The position numbers and the translations under genes were made by a program. The notes beneath the pieces were generated by a model that made no database searches, was not told the DNA's origin, and saw only the letters and a program-made list of their open reading frames with translations. A stretch of DNA of 8,077 nt, from assembly GCA_026391755.1 (NCBI GenBank), contig JAPLDN010000209.1:1-8077 (forward strand), read 5' to 3'. This stretch comes from Bacteroidota bacterium. GTDB lineage: Bacteria; Bacteroidota; Bacteroidia; Bacteroidales; FEN-979. Positions 6,018 through 8,077 of the stretch are shown one piece after another; the first letter of the stretch is position 1; the number at the start of each line of letters is the position of its first letter.

Positions 6018-6422
6018 ATGGAAGTATCATTTTTTAAACGGAGGAAGATCCTCAAACAGGCTAATACACTCGATCTCCATCCCATAAAACTGTTGGGATC
6101 GGAGAAACGCGACGAAGATACAGTGAACATCCTCCTCCCTAGGTTTAAGAACAGCCTTGCAAACAAACTGTTCCAGCCAAAATGGAAAGAGGAATTTATT
6201 AAGATCAAACTGGATGCCTTCGGGTCGGCTGCCTGGGAACAACTCGACGGAAATCAAACCACGGGTGAGATCTGTAATAAACTCAGGAATACTTTTCCCG
6301 AAAAACTTCAACCCTCCGATGAAACCGAGGATAGGGTGAGTAAGTTCCTTTCATTGCTCTACCAGCAAAGATTCATATCGTTCAGGGAGATCCAAAAAGA
6401 TCAGTATCCCATCGGAAAATAA
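6018..6422 (+). CDS. PqqD-family (RRE-fold) small protein
   Basis: This is a 134-residue soluble protein. The segment from about 62 to 122 matches the PqqD/RiPP-recognition-element pattern: IKLDAFGSAAWEQLDGNQTTGEI (63-85), then a helix with DRVSKFLSLLYQQRFISF (105-122), the same order of conserved positions as PqqD (G..W..iDG..tv.eI...l, then erv..Fl..L...g.i). A basic N-terminal extension of about 60 residues contains HPIKLL (21-26) and PRFKN (41-45), which I recall from Bacteroidota PqqD-like proteins. Known PqqD and RRE domains bind leader peptides and deliver them to modifying enzymes, but no radical SAM enzyme or precursor peptide is seen in this window. A peptide-binding role beside the transporter and dipeptidase is inference. 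The ATG at 6018 is the only Met in the protein, so the start is secure. Assignment rests on motif recall, not a profile search. Confidence 0.78.
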   Translation: MEVSFFKRRKILKQANTLDLHPIKLLGSEKRDEDTVNILLPRFKNSLANKLFQPKWKEEFIKIKLDAFGSAAWEQLDGNQTTGEICNKLRNTFPEKLQPSDETEDRVSKFLSLLYQQRFISFREIQKDQYPIGK

Positions 6423-6432
6423 TTTTTTTTCC

Positions 6433-6440
6433 TATCTTTG
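6433..6440 (+). promoter_or_regulatory. Bacteroidota -7 box (TATCTTTG) for pepD
   Basis: TATCTTTG matches TAnnTTTG exactly, ten bases after the stop of the PqqD-like gene. A start near 6446 would give a leader of about 25 bases to the pepD ATG at 6472. pepD therefore probably has its own promoter even if transcripts also arrive from the transporter side. No -33 TTTG is evident. Confidence 0.55.
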
Positions 6441-6471
6441 TCGTTCAATATCAATGTAAAATCCCTAAACA

Positions 6472-7932
6472 ATGAGTAAAGATATTTTAAACCTCGAACC
6501 TGCTCTGCTGTGGAAAAACTTCTACAGCCTTACACAGATCCCCCGCCCTTCGAAACACGAAGCTAAAGTGAGGGATTTCCTTGTTAAATTCGGTAAAGAC
6601 CTTGGCCTTGAAACTATTCAGGATGAAGTTGGAAACGTAATTATCCGCAAACCTGCCACAGCCGGCATGGAAAACCTGAAAGGCGTGGTCCTTCAGGGAC
6701 ATATGGACATGGTTCCCCAGAAGAACAATGACACCGAACATGATTTTGAAAAAGATCCCATTACCACCTATATTGATAACGGCTGGGTAAAAGCTAAAGG
6801 CACAACCCTCGGGGCCGACAACGGCCTGGGCGTTGCAGCTGCATTGGCTGTCCTCGAATCAAAAAACATTCAGCACGGCCCTGTCGAAGCCTTTATTACC
6901 ACCGATGAAGAAACCGGGATGACCGGTGCTATGGGGATCAAACCCGGACTTCTTAAAGGAGATATCCTTCTTAACCTCGATACCGAAGAAGAAGGCGAAC
7001 TTTATATTGGTTGCGCCGGAGGCACAAACGGCAACTTCTCGTTCCGTTTCAAAACTGCAACCCTGCCCCCGGCTGTTGAAGCATTCAAAATTACCGTCAC
7101 AGGTATGAAAGGCGGCCACAGCGGCGTTGACATCCGCCTGGAAAGAGGAAATTCAATAAAAGTCCTGACCCGGGTGCTTTGGGAAGGAAGTAAAAATTTC
7201 GGGCTCAGGCTGGCCTCACTTGAAGGCGGAAGCCTCAGGAATGCCATCCCAAGGGAAGCCAGTGCAACGATCGTCCTACCGGTACAGCATAAGGACGCTC
7301 TCGCCGCCCAGGTAGCCAGCATGGAACAAATTATCAGGAAAGAGCTTTCGGCCGTGGAACCTACTATGAAGATCATCCTCACTCCTGCCGAAAAACCAGT
7401 TTCCCTGATTGATGAAGTAAGCCAGGGAAATATTATCAATGCCCTATATGCCTGCCCCAATGGAGTGATCCGTATGAGCAATGAAATGCCCGGGCTTGTT
7501 GAAACTTCTATTAATATCGGAGTTCTTAAGACAGATAACAATATGGTGGTCGGTCAAACCCTTCTGCGCAGTTCCGTAGACTCGGCAAAACTCGACCTCC
7601 AGAATATGGTCGATGCCGTATTTACCATGGCCGGGGCTGATATCAATTTCGACGGACAATACCCGGGATGGAAACCTAATCCTGATTCGGTCATACTGAA
7701 ACTGATGAAGGACCTTTATAACAAAATGTTTGGGAAAGAACCACTTGTAACAGCCATCCATGCAGGCCTTGAATGCGGTATCCTCGGTGGACCCTATCCC
7801 AACTGGGACATGATCTCGGTTGGCCCGACCATCGTTTCACCCCATTCACCGGATGAAAAAACAGAGATTGCCTCAGTACAGAAATTCTGGGATTATTTGC
7901 TGGAAATATTAAAAAATATCCCGGCGAAATAA
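6472..7932 (+). CDS. pepD: Aminoacyl-histidine dipeptidase (cytosolic beta-Ala-His / Xaa-His dipeptidase), M20 family
   Basis: PepD hydrolyses Xaa-His dipeptides such as carnosine, and other unblocked dipeptides, using two zinc ions in the cytoplasm. The 486-residue length matches E. coli PepD (485). All metal and catalytic residues are present: H77 and D79 in GHMDMV (76-81), D116 in GADNG (114-118), E146 (general base) and E147 in TDEETG (144-149), D170 in LNLDTEEEG (167-175) and H458 in SPHSPDE (456-462). They align to E. coli H80, D82, D119, E149, E150, D173 and H461 with a constant offset of three. GMKGGHSGVDI (211-221), with His216, marks the dimerisation or lid domain typical of the M20C group. 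There is no signal peptide. The start at 6472 fits the promoter box and the family N-terminus. The gene follows the OPT transporter and PqqD-like genes, consistent with breakdown of imported peptides. Confidence 0.97.
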   Translation: MSKDILNLEPALLWKNFYSLTQIPRPSKHEAKVRDFLVKFGKDLGLETIQDEVGNVIIRKPATAGMENLKGVVLQGHMDMVPQKNNDTEHDFEKDPITTYIDNGWVKAKGTTLGADNGLGVAAALAVLESKNIQHGPVEAFITTDEETGMTGAMGIKPGLLKGDILLNLDTEEEGELYIGCAGGTNGNFSFRFKTATLPPAVEAFKITVTGMKGGHSGVDIRLERGNSIKVLTRVLWEGSKNFGLRLASLEGGSLRNAIPREASATIVLPVQHKDALAAQVASMEQIIRKELSAVEPTMKIILTPAEKPVSLIDEVSQGNIINALYACPNGVIRMSNEMPGLVETSINIGVLKTDNNMVVGQTLLRSSVDSAKLDLQNMVDAVFTMAGADINFDGQYPGWKPNPDSVILKLMKDLYNKMFGKEPLVTAIHAGLECGILGGPYPNWDMISVGPTIVSPHSPDEKTEIASVQKFWDYLLEILKNIPAK

Positions 7933-7989
7933 ATACCGGCAAAACCAGGAACTGAAACCCGGCCAAACCCTGCTCCGGCAGCCAAAACC
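7921..7989. repeat. Loose CCGGC...AAACC repeat units after pepD
   Basis: The related strings ccggcaaaacc (7936-7946), ccggccaaacc (7959-7969) and ccggcagccaaaacc (7975-7989) follow each other. A partial copy, ccggcgaaat (7921-7930), forms the last codons of pepD. Units are irregularly spaced. I see no good terminator hairpin in 7933-8018, so how pepD transcription ends is unclear. Confidence 0.35.
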
Positions 7990-8018
7990 GTGGCAGGACC
8001 CAAAAATTTTAAGTTTCA

Positions 8019-8049
8019 TTTGGTTGCTTAATTTAATTTTGTATCTTTG
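8019..8049 (+). promoter_or_regulatory. Complete Bacteroidota promoter (TTTG - 19 bp - TATCTTTG)
   Basis: TTTG at 8019-8022 is separated by 19 bases from TATCTTTG at 8042-8049. This matches the Bacteroidota -33/-7 layout in both motif and spacing and is the best promoter in the window. An A/T-rich tract fills the spacer. Transcription would start near 8055 and reach an ATG at 8071 after about 15-16 bases. Confidence 0.65.
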
Positions 8050-8070
8050 CAGCCCTAAAATAAGAATACA

Positions 8071-8077
8071 ATGGCAG
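8071..8077 (+). CDS. Start of a further gene, cut by window edge
   Basis: Only ATG GCA G (Met-Ala-) is inside the window. The call rests on its position just downstream of a complete promoter, with an A-rich leader (ataagaataca) like those of the other genes. The product cannot be told. The promoter quality suggests a well-expressed gene. Confidence 0.45.

Noticed and set aside
7002..7541. 179-residue minus-strand frame
   Set aside because: It is antisense to the middle of pepD, whose active-site residues are all conserved; codon-mirror artefact.
7933..8018. Possible terminator after pepD
   Set aside because: Only short stems (such as ctgc/gcag) can be drawn and no T-run follows; not supported.

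Overview
The window reads as chromosomal housekeeping sequence from a Bacteroidota bacterium, probably order Bacteroidales. Four lines of evidence support this. Several genes are preceded by the Bacteroidota -7 promoter box TAnnTTTG (TAACTTTG, TACCTTTG twice, TATCTTTG twice). Start codons lack purine-rich Shine-Dalgarno sequences and sit behind A/T-rich leaders. A THX-type small ribosomal protein is present. The TrmH, RsmG and PqqD-like proteins look like the forms I associate with this phylum. No rRNA, tRNA, CRISPR array, insertion sequence or phage gene is visible, and base composition looks even throughout.

Layout: two genes run leftward, fmt (methionyl-tRNA formyltransferase, cut by the left edge) and, upstream of it, a membrane-anchored TPR protein. 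A compact divergent promoter region (about 1727-1829) separates them from the rightward genes. These are trmH (tRNA Gm18 methyltransferase), a THX-type 30S protein with a long low-complexity tail, rsmG (16S rRNA m7G527 methyltransferase), an OPT-family transporter, a small PqqD-like (RRE-fold) protein, and pepD (M20 aminoacyl-histidine dipeptidase). A strong promoter and the first seven bases of a further gene lie at the right edge.

Functionally there are two groups. fmt, trmH, THX and rsmG all serve translation: initiator tRNA, tRNA modification, ribosome structure and rRNA modification. The OPT transporter, PqqD-like protein and pepD follow one another and suggest a peptide uptake and hydrolysis module with a possible peptide-binding adaptor between them. 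That link is inferred from gene order only.

Two non-coding themes stand out. First, three junctions (TPR/fmt, THX/rsmG, OPT/pqqD-like) carry a terminator-like hairpin with little or no room for a new promoter before the next gene. They may therefore be partial terminators that set expression ratios. Second, four gaps or gene edges hold different short degenerate repeats: a heptamer/octamer GGAT array crossing the fmt start codon, AATTTGTACATT units, a GTGATGAGCCATGAG inverted repeat, and CCGGC-AAACC units. There is no gene-free stretch above 300 bases; the longest gaps are 2535-2698, 3730-3877 and 7933-8070.
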